Below, one piece after another: positions 1 through 10,800 of a DNA stretch of 64,000 bases. Made by a program: the position numbers and the translations under genes. The notes beneath the pieces were generated by a model, which was not told the origin of the DNA, made no database searches, and was given only the letters and a program-made list of their open reading frames with translations. The number at the start of each line of letters is the position of its first letter. The first letter of the stretch is position 1. Origin of the DNA: Prinia subflava (taxonomy: Eukaryota > Chordata > Aves > Passeriformes > Cisticolidae); assembly GCF_021018805.1 (NCBI RefSeq), contig NC_086251.1:40742767-40806766 (forward strand), in the 5' to 3' direction.

Positions 1-3000
1 CAGCAAATGGTCTGCCATGCCTGCCTTGCTTCATGGGGTAGGGAAGAAAAGAGGGTGACTCTGTGACTGTGCTGCCTTCCTGTGCCCAGCTCCTTTCCTG
101 GGGCACCTCTGAGCTGGCCCTGCAAGCACTGCTTTTACTTTTTGTGGGCATGGGTATGTGATGTCACTGGCATCTTTGTCACAGGGACAGGGCAGTTCTG
201 CCCCACAGCAGGTACTGGAATTGCTGAGTGTCCCCTGAGCCAGCTGTTGAGGCACCATGTGGAGGAAAGATAAGAGAAAACCCACTGACAGCCCTTGCAC
301 AGCTGCCTTGCATGCAGCTGGTTCCTTCCCTGCATGGCCTGTGAAGCTGAGTACTTGAAGAGAGCAAATGGAGCTGCCTTTGGCAGGGCTTTGCAGCAAA
401 AGCCTGAGGGAGCTGAAGCAGTAGCTGCTTATCCCATGAGTAGCCAAGAAGCTGCCCACGCATAGTTTTGCAAGGCAGCCTGCAGCTGCTTTCCTCCTGC
501 AGGCGCTGGAGCCCGGGATGCTGGGTGCTGGTGTGCCACTCTGTGGTGCCTGGGAGGACAGGCTGCTTGCTGTGAGCCTGGCCAAGGCAGCTCTCTCTGC
601 TCTGCTGGGGGCACCAGCATCTCCTGGCACTGGGGTGTTTGTGCCTGGGGGCACACACAAAACCCACCCTGTGCGTGTTGGGTGCTGGCTTCTCTGCAGG
701 GTGATGGACAGCCCCACTGGGAAAGCTGCTCTCCTCTTGGCCAGGTGTAGACAGATGCTGCTGGGCTCCTCCACCACTGAATCCCACCTGGGGTGCTCCC
801 TCTGGGACTGAGCCCTGCCCCTCAGGCAGATGATCACCTCAGTCACTGAGGCTGCTGACTGAAGCAGTTCAGGAGGCATTCCCAGACCTTCTACCCACAG
901 GGATCCCCTGGAGGTCAACTGCTCAGACACACTATTGGGTGATATGTCATCACTGCCCCATGTGCCTTTGAATAACATCCTAACCCTCAGCACCAGGGCC
1001 GTGTCACCCTTTTGAACCGAAATCAAGCAGGAGCAGATGGGGAAAACCTGCTTTCTTGAAGAACAGAACTTCTCTGCCCTGAGAATTTGGGGATTCCTTA
1101 TACCTGGAAGTGTTCAAGACCAGGCTGGACAGAGGTTTCAGCAAATGCTCTACTGGAAGGTGTCCCTGCCTGTGGCAGGGGAGTTGAAACTAGGTGATCT
1201 TTAAGGTCTCTTCCAAACATTTGTATATTTCTATGAAGCTACAGGAGCTGTGGTCAAAAAGCAGAGCCAAGTGTTAAAACTGCTTCTGTGTGTGTTGAGC
1301 CACCTTCCTTGGGCATCTGTACTCCATCTAAAGGACACAGACCTTTGCTGGGCCCTCTGTGGGATGGAGGCAAGGTCAGAGACAGGTCATTTATTACATA
1401 ATTGTAGTTGAATGGACCAACAGGGCATGGAAATGTCAGGCAGCTCCCAGGGCTGGTGCAGTTGCTGGTTGCTCTTCCAGTTGCTGTTATGCCTCAAGAT
1501 GTGCTTTTGAAGCCAAGATTAGGGGTGGTTTTTGAGCCTTGGACCTGTGAGCACATTACAGCTGTGAGCTGTTACCTCTCTGCATCTTCCTAGTAATCCT
1601 TGAACTAAAAAGTCAAGAAGCTGTCTTAGGGGTACATGAGTAGTTGGTAAATGTGCAGAGGGGAATTGCATCTACCCTCATGACTGCCTTCTCTTAACTT
1701 CTGTCAGGAAATTTTGTAAGACCTGGCAGTGGAATGTAGAGTTAGTGCCTTCCAGATTACCTCTGCCAACCTGTCACATCTAACTTATGTGGATGCTGTG
1801 TGAGCTGTCTGTTTCTGACTGGATTTGGGGGTGTCAGTGCAGTTTCCATCCTGGTTCTCCCAAGTTGGTACATTGGTGCCCATGACACTGCCTTGGCAAA
1901 GGGATGGTGGCAGCCTGGCATTCTGGAAGTCTGTGCATAGCTTGTGCTGGCTTTGCTTAATATTTTAGTCCCAGCTAAAATAGCAACTTTGGTATAATGC
2001 TTGCAAAGTAAGGTAGAAAAGATGCAAACCCGTTAGTGCTGTAAAGCTTGGACATTGCCTTCTACAGCATGTTGTGTGCTGTGTATTGGACATGCACATG
2101 GACATGCAAGATAACTTATGCTACCCCTTCACCCTGCCTTTGCTGAGTCCACGTTTCACCCAGTCCTTGTGCATCACGCTGGGATGTTTTGATTAGTGGG
2201 TTTTGGGCTTGGTGACTGTTAGCAGTGTGCACAGTCTGCTGTGGATGATGGTTACCGTCAGGCACTACTGGTGTGTCTGCATGTGGGGTGATCTTGTGGC
2301 CACCGGGTATCCGTCAGTAGGAATGGGGCAGTTCAGTCTGTCACCTCAGATTGCAGAGACCCAGGCCAAATGTGGATGAAGGCACTGGGGACCTTTCCTT
2401 CTCTTTCCATGCAATAAAGCATAACCTGACTTCACAGGGCTTTCCAGCACTCAGACTTTTCTTGAAGGCACTAGTTTGGATTCTTGGATGTAGGCATGCC
2501 ATAGGCCATTTACACAGGCTTTGCAGATATATCCATAAATACTTTGATTATGGGTTTCTAACCCATAGGACCTATTGGCCTGTGTGGTTTGAGTCAAAGA
2601 GCACAGAGAACTGAGTCATGGCGAGCAGTGCAGGTACTGCTGTGTCCTGCCTCCTTACAGGGGACGCAGGACCTGTCCCCACCCTGCTGTGGTGGCCCTG
2701 TGACTCAGACAGTGCTGCAGCAGACAGTCCCAGGTATTGGAATGGGGCAGGCCCAGCTGGAGTATCTTCTGTGTTTCTCTGCCTCTTGTCCTTGGCCATG
2801 TGTGTGTTGCTTTCAATGTCTGTGCTCACAGAGCTGAGCCTGTAGGTGTCTGTGTGACAAACCACCCATGTTTCTGGGAGCAGACTCTATTTTCCATCTG
2901 TTCCCTCTCTCAGGGAAGGAGCAGCCCTGTGAAGGGTTGTCTGTCCCCTGCCAGCCATGGCCTCAGCTGTGGGTACAGGTGTCCCTCTCTGTGTTCCCCA

Positions 3001-3136
3001 AAGTGGAAGTAGAGGCTGTAGGAGCGGCACACCTGGTTCCAGTGAGGATTAAGTCATTTTGCTGGTGGCCCATGACCATGGGCTGCCACGTGCTCACCCT
3101 GCTGGCTCTGATCTGGGTTTCTCTGTCTTCTTGTAG
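1..3136 (+). other. JDP2: JDP2 intron (5' part outside window)
   Basis: This is the intron preceding the basic-region exon. Apart from one CR1 fragment (about 1098-1237) and an AP-1-like TGAGTCA at 2612-2618, nothing specific is recognised. A long open frame exists on the minus strand (31-1026) but it begins with TTG, has low-complexity composition and resembles no family I know, so it is not called. JDP2 exons coding for the N-terminal LTVEELKYADIRN region were looked for and not found. Confidence 0.75.
1098..1237 (+). repeat. CR1 LINE 3'-end fragment
   Basis: The fragment shows the typical avian CR1 3' terminus: GGAAGTGTTCAAGACCAGGC, GGAAGGTGTCCCTGCC, TGGCAGGGGAGTTGAAACTA and GGTGATCTTTAAGGTC, ending near TTCTATGA. 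It is 5'-truncated, as most CR1 copies are, and in + orientation. Confidence 0.9.
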
Positions 3137-3241
3137 CTGGATGAGGAAGAAGAGAGGAGGAAAAGGCGCCGGGAGAAAAACAAAGTAGCAGCAGCACGAT
3201 GTCGGAACAAGAAGAAGGAGAGGACAGAGTTCCTGCAGCGG
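3137..3241 (+). CDS. JDP2: JDP2 exon: basic DNA-binding region
   Basis: This exon has 35 codons, phase 0 at both ends. The acceptor follows a pyrimidine-rich tract ending TTGTAG at 3136 and the donor is GTGGGT at 3242. It encodes LDEEEERRKRRREKNKVAAA and continues RCRNKKKERTEFLQR. The signature Asn-x-x-Ala-Ala-x-x-Cys-Arg of FOS/JUN/ATF basic regions is present as NKVAAARCR. The exon ends just before the zipper, at the same codon as the equivalent BATF exon. Confidence 0.97.
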
Positions 3242-4260
3242 GTGGGTGCCCCAATCTGTCCCAGGGCCCAGCAGGGACCTCCCTGGAACACTGCTCCAGC
3301 TGCAGGCAACACTTGCCTCCTGAACTGCCCCTCTGCCACCCCTTGCTCCAGTGCCCTTATCTGGGAAAATACAGCCTGTGCTTTTCATGAGGCTGTGAAG
3401 GTGATGGCCATGTGCATGCCCAGGCAGAGCTTACCCGTGGTACCAGGGCTGGAGGTTGGCTCCAGGCTTGCATTGAGAGAGGAATGATAATGTCTCTGCC
3501 TCAGAGCTGAAGCAGGAACACCCATGAGTGTGGCACAGGACGAGGGCTGGCAGTGTGCTGGCCCCTTGACTGAACTCTTAAAGATTCTCCCCCTCAAAGG
3601 CCAGATGTCCACTCCACCTCTAAGCCCAAGGCAGAAAAACTGTCACACCACCTTGCTGTTTTTCTGCAAACAGTGGTGAGACATGGGCAGATGACATAGC
3701 ATGAGACTGGGAGTCATTTCACAAGGGCAGATCCTTATATATGGGCTGGGTGAAAACTTAAACATGGGTTTGTTCCCAAACACCTTACCAGACCATGGAA
3801 AGCAGCCAGGCAGAGGTTTTGCTGGGGTGCAGCAGAGACCTGTCCCAGGTGGTGGCTGTGTATTTCTGAGTGATGGCACTAAGTGTGGCAGAAGGCAGCA
3901 GGGCTGGGGATGAACTGCCTGGAGGGATGTGATGCCTTGGCAGCTCTTCAGTCTGCTCCCCTGCTGCGGGGGCTGAGGGACAGCACTGAGCAGAGGTGGC
4001 ATGTTGGCCAAATTGTTTCTTGTATCTTGTCCTGCTAGATAAAGTCACATGCGGTTGTGTTCCTGTCCTGCTAGGAGTCTGAGCGTCTAGAGCTCATGAA
4101 TGCTGAGCTGAAGGCCCAGATAGAAGAGCTGAAACAGGAGAGGCAGCAGCTCATCCTGATGCTGAACCGGCACCGTCCCACCTGCATCGTGCGGACAGAC
4201 AGCATCAAGACGCCCGAGAGCGAAGCCAACCCTCTGCTGGAGCAGCTGGAGAAGAAGTGA
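3137..4260 (+). CDS. JDP2: JDP2, C-terminal half (two last coding exons; gene is 5'-partial in this window)
   Basis: Jun dimerization protein 2 is a nuclear bZIP repressor that binds AP-1 and CRE sites as a homodimer or with JUN family members and ATF2, and recruits histone deacetylase. The window carries the last 96 residues as join(3137..3241, 4075..4260). The first exon gives the acidic lead-in LDEEEE and the basic region (RRREKNKVAAARCRNKKKER); the second gives the leucine zipper and the tail ending LLEQLEKK-stop. From memory the match to human JDP2 (163 aa) is nearly complete; visible differences are conservative (ELKAQ for ELKTQ, SIKTPESEAN for SVKTPESEGN). Both exons are phase 0 with consensus AG/GT borders. 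The N-terminal exons (about 67 residues, including the MMPGQIPDPS start) are not found in 1-3136 and must lie upstream. ATF3 and FOS are excluded by the C-terminal tail. Confidence 0.97.
3242..4074 (+). other. JDP2: JDP2 last intron
   Basis: This 833-base GT-AG intron splits the basic region from the leucine zipper in phase 0. No repeat or other feature is recognised in it. Confidence 0.9.
4075..4260 (+). CDS. JDP2: JDP2 last coding exon: leucine zipper and C-terminal tail
   Basis: The acceptor is CTGCTAG ending at 4074. The exon has 61 codons plus TGA at 4258-4260. It opens ESERLELMNAELKAQIEELK, with heptad leucines running through LKQERQQLILMLNRH, then the JDP2/ATF3-type RPTCIVRTDS segment. 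The tail SIKTPESEANPLLEQLEKK is specific to JDP2 and separates it from ATF3. A Thr-Pro in the tail corresponds to the site reported as JNK-phosphorylated in mammalian JDP2 (family knowledge). Confidence 0.97.
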   Translation, partial: ESERLELMNAELKAQIEELKQERQQLILMLNRHRPTCIVRTDSIKTPESEANPLLEQLEKK

Positions 4261-5130
4261 AGGTGGCACAGGGCCAGGAGGAGCAGACAGTGGCACAGGG
4301 TCTTCCAGGGTCTCTCATGTATGTACTGTATGAAGAACTGTGCACCCAGGCCTGGTGCAGCCAGGACCCAGTGGGCTTCCTTGGGAACTATGGACCAAAC
4401 ATGGGAACAGAGAAGATCAGGAACCTGCCAACCATGTACTCTGAGGCTGAACCTGGGAGCAGGGCTGGTGGTGCCAGTGAGGGCAACCTCGCTGTGATAC
4501 CTCATCCCAGCCCTTCAGCCTGCCCTCAGCCCCGGGACACCCACAAAGCCCCGGCGTGTCCTGCAAGGACCGCGCAGCCCGTGGGTGGCAGGGGCAGCAG
4601 GCTGAGGAGTGGCAGCTGTGCCGTGCCCACCAGCACCTGCCCAGAGGCTGCTGCTGCTCCTGGCGCACGCTCCAGAGGGAATCCCTAACCCGAGAACCAC
4701 AAACACTTGATGCAGCCCCATCTGGTGGGCAGGCCTGTCAGGGCTCGGTGGCGCAGGCGCCCCCCACAAGCACACTCAGTATAATGTTTACAGCCCAGCT
4801 GTCCGTGTCGGCCGTGCTTTTGAATGCACATTTTTACACTTTTTTAAAGTATTTTTTACAAAGTTTTTATACAGTGATCTCTATATGGATTTATATAATC
4901 ACTAGATGTGATCCCATAGAAATGTATGTTATAATGGTCTGTTTGTTACAAACACATATGCCGCAGTTATCTCCATTGTGTTACTTGTCTGGTAGCATCC
5001 AGCTCCTTTCCTGGCATGCTGGGAAGGGGGTCCAAGCTGCCCTCTGCAGTGGTGTCGCTACCCTCTCCATCCATGTATGTCCTTCATAATACTCAGTTCT
5101 GTATCTCTCAGTAAATGTTACCTTTGCGTA
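4261..5130 (+). other. JDP2: JDP2 3' UTR (end inferred)
   Basis: About 870 bases follow the stop. The first 500 are GC-rich and unremarkable. From about 4800 to 5000 the sequence becomes AT-rich with runs of T and A, as in many conserved transcription-factor 3'UTRs. No AATAAA is seen. The variant signal AGTAAA at 5110-5115 is followed by TG-rich sequence, so cleavage near 5130 is the best guess. The end is inference. Confidence 0.55.
5110..5115 (+). terminator. JDP2: Candidate variant poly(A) signal AGTAAA for JDP2
   Basis: AGTAAA is a known minor variant of AATAAA. It lies about 850 bases after the JDP2 stop, with a TG/T-rich stretch about 25-45 bases downstream. No canonical hexamer occurs between the stop and this point; the next AATAAA is at 6262-6267. 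Confidence 0.4.
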
Positions 5131-6054
5131 TGCTGTCCTCCTGTAGCTCTGTTTGGATCAGCATCTGCTGGGGTGAACAGGGCAGGTGTGTTCCTGGCTG
5201 AGTGGCACAGTGGGGCAGATCCCAGAGCTGGTTTTGGTGGTGGTGTTAGCAGCTGGGGGCCAGGAGCATTCACCCGAGAAAGCTGGGAACCTTGGAGGCC
5301 ACTCTGACTATTGTCAAGCAAGAGTAGCTCAATACTGCACCAAAGAGGATAGGCAGGCATGGCTTGCCACTTGGAAAGGCAGAGGGAGGCCTTAACTGGT
5401 CATCCATAATGACATCCTTAACTGGTCCTTTGTGTTTCAGTCAAACAGCAGTTTGAACTCGTTTCAGGGATGAGAAAGAGGCAGGGCAGCTATCATGATG
5501 TCCTTGTGCTGGTTATCCCGTTATGTGCCTTTGTGCTTCCTTCTGCCCAGACTGGAGTGGAGTTCACAGCTCAGATCTGACCCATTCCTCAGCTATTGTC
5601 AGGAGCCAATCTTCATTCTCTGAAAAACATGATACCTCTGCTTTCATCAAGCTCTGCTGAAAGGAGGCAGAGCACGTGGTGGTCCTCCTTATCTTTTATC
5701 TTTTATTTCCCCCTGCAAAGAGTACATGGTAATAAATTTCCTCTTTGGTGGTCAGCAGGAGCTCCCTGTGGATACCAGATGATCCAAGCATCTTGTATTT
5801 CTTGCTCATCTGGAGAACCTGTGTGCTCATCTCCACTCAGGAGGCCTCTCACTCATCTGCTACACAGCTTCTGGTAGTGCTGGCAGTGCCGTGGGTGCAG
5901 GCGATGGCCTTTCCCTGGTGAATAGCCACATTGCAGTAAAAAATTTCTTCTATGAAAACAGCTGGCTTGGAAGAGAAATAAAATGTGTCCTTTGAAACTC
6001 AGCATGCTAGAAGCATGCAGAAGAGTGATATATCTACATCAGTTAATTGCTTAG

Positions 6055-6162
6055 CTGTTCTAGCCACGGCTTGGGCAGGAGCTGAATCCTAGCAATGGCC
6101 AGGGGTTGGAATGAAATTATCTTTAAGGTCCTTCCTAACCCAATCCACTCCTGATTCTGTCA
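6055..6162 (+). repeat. CR1 LINE 3'-end fragment, diverged
   Basis: It holds a decayed CR1 tail: GGGGTTGGAATGAAATTATC, then TTTAAGGTCCTTCCTAACCC and CTGATTCTGT. The upstream portion is too diverged to bound precisely. Confidence 0.65.
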
Positions 6163-6834
6163 CCCAAACAACCTGCTGCTCTATTCCACTCAGTACCAAG
6201 GCATTTGACACTCAAAGTTGAGGGCATTTCTTTTTCAGGCAACTTGGTTGGGCTGTAGCACAATAAAGTTAAAGCAGAGGGTTTGTGTGTCTTCCCCTTT
6301 GTGCTACAGCCTGTGACTGTTAAATGGAAAAGATTCCATCTCTGTGCAGTGCACTACACTGCACCCCCCTCCTGGTTCCTGTAGGAGTCAAGCTGTTTGC
6401 TGTTCTTGACTCTGGTAGCATTTGTCCACTCAAAACCCAGCTCCCACCTTCTCAGAATTAAAAATTTTGCTATGGGACAGGCTTGTGCATTACAGTGACA
6501 TCTCCAGGGCATGGGCAGGAGCAGAGGGCACAGGCCAGGCACAGCCTGTGTTGCTGCATGCCAGAATACATTCCCAAACCTAAAATGCAATGTTTCTATC
6601 TGTGGCAGTGTCCTTGCACTTGGATCCACTTCATGCACAGATTGGTAATGTGGATTTGCTTGGAAAAGTCAACTGACACTTCCAAAAGGCCAGGAAGCCA
6701 CCTCCTGGCCATACCACCCCACCCTGTGTTAGGTGCACTGTGGACCACTGCTGGAGCAGAGCTGAAGAGATCTCATCCTTCTGGGACAGGGCTTGGTGCC
6801 GGTGCTGCTGGAGCGGTAGCCTGGTAGTTGTGGG

Positions 6835-7400
6835 GCTGTTGCCGGCCCCACGTCCCCTGTCCCGCCAGCCCTCGGGCTGCAGCCCTCATCGGGGTGAGCG
6901 CACACACACGCACACGTGGATCCCTGCCGTGGGTAGCTGTAGCTGCGTGTAGAGCCGCAGCTGCTGGCCGTGGGCGCAGGAGGCCTGAGGGCGGCGGTCG
7001 CTGCTGGTACACAGCTCTAGTCTCGCTTTCTGCCTGCTCCAGCCCGAAGCTCTCCCGTGCTCACCCGCACACGTCTGGAGAGCGGCGCGCAGGAGCCGTC
7101 GGCGGGCGGGGTGCGGCAGTGCCGGGCACCGGGCAGGTGCGGGTCCCTCTCCCTCAGCCCCCCGTGCCCTCCGCTCCCCGGGCGCGGGCGGAGCCGCCGT
7201 GCGCTCGGCGGGGCGGCGGGGGCGGCGGGAGCCGGGGCCGCCGGCAGGAGGCGCCGCGGGAGCGCCGGGCCGGGCCGGGCCGGCAGCGCTCCCGCTCGGT
7301 CACGGCCCGCAGCGCCCGCTCTGCCCCGCGCTGGGGACAGCCCGAGCACGGACCGGCCCCGGCCGGCGGGCAGCTCGCAGAGCGCGTCCGGAGCTACGGG
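6835..7400. promoter_or_regulatory. Orphan CpG island between JDP2 and BATF
   Basis: About 570 bases are very rich in G, C and CpG (for example GGGGCGGCGGGGGCGGCGGG near 7209), in sharp contrast to its flanks. It contains several GC-box-like motifs and candidate donors such as CAGGTGCGG near 7133. No recognisable protein-coding exon starts here. It may be the promoter of a non-coding RNA, a distal or alternative BATF promoter, or a GC-rich element without promoter activity. The island stops abruptly where a CR1 copy begins (about 7401). Confidence 0.6.
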
Positions 7401-7800
7401 CATCTATCCTATGAGAAAGCGAGAGCTGGGGCTCTTCAGCCGGGAGAAGGGGAGGCTCTGGGGAGACCTCAGAGCACCTTCCAGTACCTAAAGGTCTCTG
7501 GGTAAGCTGGAGAGGGACATTTTACCAAGGCTTGAGGTGACAGGAAAAGGAGCAACAGTTTTAAACTGAAAGAGGATTTGGATTGTATATAAGAATCTTT
7601 TAAAATGAGGGGGCTGAGGCATGGGAACAGGTCCAGGGAAGTGATGAATGCCCCATCCCTGGAAGTCTTCATGGCCAGGTTGGGCCAGGATAGGGCTCTG
7701 AGCCACCTGGTCTAGTGGAAGGAGTCCCTGCGTGTGGCAGGCGGTTGAAACTAGATGACCTTTAAAGATCCCGTTCATTCAAACCTGTCATTCTATGGTT
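7401..7800 (+). repeat. CR1 LINE 3' fragment, about 400 bp
   Basis: It matches the CR1 3' region from the CCTATGAGAAAGCGAGAGCT block through GGGGCTCTTCAGCCGGGAGA, TTTTAAACTGAAAGAGGATT, GATGAATGCCCCATCCCTGG, GGTCTAGTGGAAGGAGTCCC and CTAGATGACCTTTAAAGATC to the terminal CATTCTATGG. It is 5'-truncated and in + orientation. Open frames across 7401-7505 derive from this repeat and the CpG island and are not a gene. Confidence 0.92.
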
Positions 7801-10800
7801 CATGGTGCAGTCCCGTGGTTCCATCAGATGGTTCTTGTTAAACATGTGAGCCCACTTAACAACACTGATGCTTCCTGGCCATTTCACCTGCAGGCCTCTC
7901 TGCTTCTGAGATACCTGAGGTAGCTTAACAACCAGAACCACCGGCAGGAATTTCCAGGGTGCCAGCAAACCTCCTCCAGGACACACCCATCTTCTGGTTT
8001 GTGAGATCCACATTCAGGTCATAGCTCTTGTGCTCCTTCTTACACTCACCAGCAGTTCAGGCCAGAGCTCTCCCCAGAGTGATGTGATACCATGTTTTTC
8101 CTGAATCCCAGGCAGGTGAGCAGCATTACTTTCCCATTGTTTAGATGCTTGTAACAGCTCTCTGGTGCCCTTCATATACTACCCCAGTTCATTCCGCAAA
8201 GCCACCCTTTCTTCTTCACTCCTTAGGAAAGGTAGGTACCACTTTGCCCAAAATCACCAGGCCTGAGGCAGTGGGGGATAAATGGGCTGGGAATCCAGCT
8301 ACAGTAGTTTGGTGTCAGTGCTCTACACTGCATGCCTGACTCTCTTCTTCTTGCTGGACCCCTGGCAAGTGTCAGGGTCTGTGGACAGCAAGAACTCTGT
8401 TTCGCAGAAGTGTTTTGCCAGGTCCTCACCCCTCTCTCCTGCAATCAGCTCATCCCAAAGAGGTTGAGCAGGCCATCATGCTCCCAAAAGGTTCATTGTG
8501 GCCCTCCTCCTTTCCTCCTCATCTTCTCCCAACCCATTATGTGGGTCCTGGGGACAGAGGCATCCAGCCCCTCCCTCCCTTGCCTTGCAGCAGAGGATTC
8601 TTGGGGGTCATTACTTTGCAGTTTTCACAGTACTGTTCTCACTTCATCTATGAAAAATTGCCTCCTCTGCCCTTCTTGTCAATGGCTGAGGGTGACTCCG
8701 TAACACTGTGGTAAGTGGTATTAGCTAACCTTTGCCAGTGACCTGTCTCTCTTGTTTCATTTTGAGCCAAGGGCAACAGGTATTCATTTGTCTTTGTCCT
8801 TATTGGTTCTTCTACTCAACTTGCTGGAAAACAAGCCCCAAAAATCCCCAGCCTTGATATTTACCAAGAGTCACGGAAACTGCTTTGATTACCATGGGTG
8901 CCAGACTCTGCTGAGCACTACTGACACCAGCACGGCCCATGGCTGGGCACAGGACTGGAGCCAGGGAAAACTGTGCTGCCAGGATGCTCAAGAGGAAAGA
9001 GAAAACCCAACTGCTGCTTCCCTTGGAAACATCACCTAGCTCCCCATGGCTATGCACACTTTTTGCTTATTTGTGATCACTGGTTGCTGGTGATTGAAGG
9101 GAGGGGTGGGGGCAAGAGGGTGGGAGGTGGACATAAGCAAAGGGAATGGGCCCACGTGCATCCTGTGCTTGCATGGAGGCATCATGCTCCTACCGGGCTC
9201 AGGACACTGCTCTGTGGGCAGAGCTGGGTGGGTGGCTTGTCCCTGGTTAGGGGCATGAGTCTCCCCAGAGGATGCAGCTGGTGGGGTGGCCAGGGTCATC
9301 TCCCGGGTGGGTGATGGAGGCAGGCAGGGCAGCTGCATTCAGAGGTGTAGCCAGCCCCATGGCAGGGAGCTTGTTGTCAGCAGCTCTGTCACCAACACTT
9401 TCCATGTGAGGAAAAGATCCTTCCCTGCAGCCAGGAGATCTTGGTCAGGGCCACGAGGAAGGGCTGGCACCCACGACATCGTGGCTGGAGTTTGCCTTTT
9501 CTCTGCATCTGAATCCCCACGAGCAGAAGTCCTGGGAGCACCTGTTAGCTTGGACTGACTCCTCCACGGCAACTGAGCTGTAATTCCAGGCACAGCCAGT
9601 GCCTGTGATGCTTCCCCAAGCCTCAGTGCCTGTGACAGCCTCAGTGGCTCTGCCTGCATGTAGCTGGGTCTCCTGCCCAACACAGACATTTCAGCTCCTC
9701 ACCACACACTTGGGGAGAAGGTGGTGGAGCAGCTGGTGCTGAGGCTGGCAGGGAAGCACAGAGCAGCTCACTAAGGTGAGAACCAGGCTTTGCAGCCCAT
9801 GCATCATCTGGGGCTGTATTTGGGCTGAAGATGCAGTGTGTAGTTGTGGGATGAGCAAGTTTAATGATGCTCAGCCTTTGGTTTTGTTTGTCAGGATGAG
9901 CAAGAAGTTATTCCAAATTAGCTAAACTGATGGGCTAATTTGGTGGTGAAAAACCCTCCTCCAGATGTTCTGCTGTGGAGTTAAAGTGGTTTTTTTTGGT
10001 TTGGCCTTTTCAAGTGGAGTGACCAACTCAAGTAGACTTCAGCCCAGGGACATACTTGGTAGAGCAGGCAGAGATATAACTGCCTGTGCTGATAATTTCT
10101 TTGTGAGCAAAGCCTACCCAGGGGGTAGGGAGTGAGCCCAGTTATACTAGGATGGCTTTAATGCTGATTAAGAACATCTGCCAAGGGGGCTGTTGAACTT
10201 CAGTCACTTCCAAGAAGGAAGGAAGGAAGGACTTTCCTCTCTCCAGTCCTGTGTCCTGCTGTGCTTATGCAGAGTGTAAGTGAGATGCCATGGGGATTGG
10301 AGAAAGGTTAGGCCCTGTGGAAAAGGAAGAGCTTTTGCTGCTTAAGGCATGAGGTGGATCACTGTGGGTAAGACTGACAGCTCTGCATCCCTGTCTAGTT
10401 CAAGGGACTCTGCTCGACAAAGAGGCCCTGTGTTAGCAAGATGATGGACTTTTCCAGCCCTGGCTCCCAGCATTGCCACCTGGAGCTCCTAGAAAATACC
10501 AGTACAAAGCCTCTTCCAGAAGCCCACATGGGTTCCAGCAAAAGCAGAGTTTGGGTCTCTTTGACAAAAGGGTTTCACTGCAGCCTGTCACGTCTCAGAT
10601 GAAGCTTCAGGAACAGGATCGTTTGCCAGTAACCACCACCTTATGCTGATGTTATCTAGTTTCTGCAGAATGAACTTGCTGAGTTGTCATCTGTGACACT
10701 GTCAGGGGAAGTCCTGACTCCTGACACTGCAGTTGCTGCCTCTGCTTTGCCATGGCCCCAATTCCAGCAGCATCATCTGGCTGGTTGGATTTGCTGGACA

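Noticed and set aside
31..1026. 331-codon open frame on the minus strand in the JDP2 intron
   Set aside because: It starts with TTG, has low-complexity Ser/Ala/Pro/Cys composition and no domain I can recognise; it fits a chance frame in GC-rich intronic DNA.
6828..7505. 225-codon open frame across the orphan CpG island
   Set aside because: Its end lies in a CR1 repeat and the rest is Arg/Gly/Ala-rich CpG-island translation; no recognisable protein.
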